From positions 1 to 7,615 of the forward strand of contig JAJRXE010000397.1 of the NCBI GenBank assembly GCA_024276455.1: a stretch of 7,615 nt of DNA. The letters are read 5' to 3'. Positions 6,347-7,615 of this stretch are shown here, in pieces. The translations under genes and the position numbers were made by a program. Under the pieces are notes generated by a model. It saw only the letters and a program-made list of their open reading frames with translations. It had not been told where the DNA came from and made no database searches. Every line of letters starts with the position of its first letter. Within the stretch, counting starts at the first letter, position 1. This DNA comes from Calditrichota bacterium. Lineage in GTDB: Bacteria > Calditrichota > Calditrichia > RBG-13-44-9.

Positions 6347-6368
6347 ATTTTTCCTATTACATATGCAA

Positions 6369-7615
6369 TTAAAAATTAAATGAATGACGCAAACGGATTC
6401 GAAAATCGCTCAAAGCTCCCTGATTGTAGAATTCCGGACTTATTAAAAACTTATCGTACTCAAATTCCAGCAGAAGGTTTCGGAAGAGACGATATTCGAT
6501 CCCAAAGCGATGGTTAAACCCAATTTTGGACTCGTCGTACACCGCCACCAACTGACCGGAATAAGTCAGGTAGATGTTCTGCCACAGGTATTTGCCCAGG
6601 GTCAGTTCCGTGCTCTGGAAAAGGAGCAGAGCCGGGTGAAAGCTGGTGGTAAAATTGGGGCCATAAATATTGGGTTTCGGGGTAAATTGCACCTGATTTT
6701 GCAGGCCGAAGTAAAACAGATTGGAAGCAAAGTTCGATTTCAGGCGCACGTAATCGAGGTGAAAACCGCGTTCCAATTTGCGCTCCAGAGGACGGAAAAG
6801 GGGACGGAAGAGATAGTTTTCGGTGAGCGTGAGTCCCACACTTCCGGCTTTGTTGCGCAAATTGTCCAGCGAATATCCCAGGTAAGCCAAAACCTGGTCC
6901 TGCGTTTCGCCAATGGTGGGATTGCTGGAGACCAGCTTAAAACGAAAATCTTCCCATCGGCCCCGCCGCACTTCTTCCTTCGTTTCCGGATCAATCGCAT
7001 ACAGTTCCAGGTAAATGTCTTTGGGAAAGTTGGTGGAATCGCGTACCGTGGTGTAGGCGCGTCCGTACACCTCCGGGTAAAGTTCGTAAGGATTAAAAAT
7101 GGCTCCGAATTTGTCCACTTTGAAATTGATGTCCAGGTATTCCACCCGTCCGCGGGTGGATTCCACCTCGCCGGTTACCCGGAAGCTTTCGTCCACTAAT
7201 CTGCCGGTGAAAAGTAAACCCGGCGAGACGTTGTCGATGTTCAGATCCAGGTACACTTTCCCGATCACCGCCGGAATGTCCACGAAGTAGCGGGTGCCCA
7301 GTCCCACCACGGCTTTAACGTCCCAGGCCATATTCATCAGAAATTCCAGCACCTTGTCTTCTTCCTCGGTGCTGGCTTCCTCGGAAATCAAAAAGGGGTA
7401 GGTGACCCGGCAATCGTACAGGATGACCTTTCCCCGGGCGTGGGGCAGTTTAACCGGTCCGGCGAAATAGAATTTTTCGCCTTCCACCTTCCCAGCGGTC
7501 GCAAAGTAGCCGATGTCGTTGGGTAGCATTAATCCCGGAATGGAGAGCGGAATGCCCTTCTCGGCGGTTTCCAACACCAGAATGCCCAGGTTTAGTCCAA
7601 TGTCCTCGAAATCCC
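6369..7615 (-). CDS. tamB: TamB-like translocation/assembly module protein (DUF490), C-terminal part
   Basis: The frame is open to the right edge, so the start is missing; 414 residues are visible. TamB-family proteins are long beta-taco structures anchored in the inner membrane that reach through the periplasm to an Omp85 barrel. They take part in outer-membrane protein assembly and probably phospholipid transport to the outer membrane. The visible part fits the family's C-terminal domain (PF04357): repeating amphipathic strands, a GEVESTRGRVEYLD segment at 148-161, GAIFNPYELYPEVYGRA at 170-185, KLVSSNPTIGETQDQVLAYLGY at 226-247, then LGKYLWQNIYLTYS at 339-352 and FGIEYRLFRNLLLEFEYD at 370-387. 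The protein ends in RLRHSFNF with a terminal Phe, like the end of E. coli TamB. An internal GTG at 7577 is not the start, because coding sequence continues before it. The gene lies 64 bases upstream of bamA, a common pairing in FCB-type genomes, and the two are probably co-transcribed. The family is sure; whether it partners with TamA or with BamA itself is inference. Confidence 0.9.
   Translation of the reverse strand, partial: DFEDIGLNLGILVLETAEKGIPLSIPGLMLPNDIGYFATAGKVEGEKFYFAGPVKLPHARGKVILYDCRVTYPFLISEEASTEEEDKVLEFLMNMAWDVKAVVGLGTRYFVDIPAVIGKVYLDLNIDNVSPGLLFTGRLVDESFRVTGEVESTRGRVEYLDINFKVDKFGAIFNPYELYPEVYGRAYTTVRDSTNFPKDIYLELYAIDPETKEEVRRGRWEDFRFKLVSSNPTIGETQDQVLAYLGYSLDNLRNKAGSVGLTLTENYLFRPLFRPLERKLERGFHLDYVRLKSNFASNLFYFGLQNQVQFTPKPNIYGPNFTTSFHPALLLFQSTELTLGKYLWQNIYLTYSGQLVAVYDESKIGFNHRFGIEYRLFRNLLLEFEYDKFLISPEFYNQGALSDFRIRLRHSFNF

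Noticed and set aside
6510..7199. 229-residue plus-strand frame opposite tamB
   Set aside because: It is antisense to strongly supported tamB coding sequence, with no family signature or ribosome-binding site that I can see.
1..7615. CRISPR array, transposon ends, tRNA or rRNA genes
   Set aside because: I looked for regularly spaced repeats, transposase-like proteins, terminal repeats and tRNA-like cloverleaf segments and found none. The inverted repeats present are at gene ends and fit terminators.

Overview
The window is chromosomal DNA from a Gram-negative (diderm) bacterium. All seven recognisable genes lie on the minus strand and read right to left. The right two thirds is an outer-membrane biogenesis cluster: the C-terminal part of a TamB-like protein (cut by the right edge), BamA, an OmpH/Skp-like periplasmic chaperone, and LpxD of lipid A synthesis. 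The tamB-bamA-ompH-lpxD order, the moderate GC content (about half, judged by eye) and the general look of the proteins suggest a member of the Fibrobacterota-Chlorobiota-Bacteroidota (FCB) assemblage or a related deep lineage such as Calditrichota. This is an inference from gene order and protein style; I cannot assign a species.

Layout, in transcription order. At 7615-6369 is tamB (3' part only), followed after a short AT-rich gap with a perfect inverted repeat by bamA (6304-3971). ompH (3909-3376) has a GTG start behind a perfect Shine-Dalgarno and ends at a textbook intrinsic terminator (3359-3321). lpxD (3173-2133) sits alone between two hairpins and is not followed by fabZ, lpxA or lpxB as in the proteobacterial cluster. 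A 287-base gap rich in inverted repeats follows (2132-1846). Next come a secreted DUF302 protein (1845-1378) with its own terminator, a six-helix membrane protein of unknown function (1302-628), a bidirectional terminator (591-553), and the N-terminal 170 residues of a GT-C-type membrane glycosyltransferase that runs off the left edge (510-1).

Functionally, TamB and BamA act together to insert beta-barrel proteins and to maintain the outer membrane. OmpH carries unfolded barrel precursors to BamA. LpxD makes the lipid A precursor that forms the outer leaflet. The left part (DUF302, membrane protein, glycosyltransferase) looks like separately transcribed genes rather than one operon, because each boundary carries a hairpin terminator.

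I see no mobile element, CRISPR array, tRNA or rRNA. The coding content is mostly conserved housekeeping. The most unusual observations are in the non-coding DNA: a 14-nt near-perfect complementarity between the transcript tails of ompH and lpxD, a long perfect hairpin plus several smaller ones after lpxD, a dyad before bamA and a 10-bp tandem repeat before lpxD. I found no convincing evidence of a new multi-gene system.
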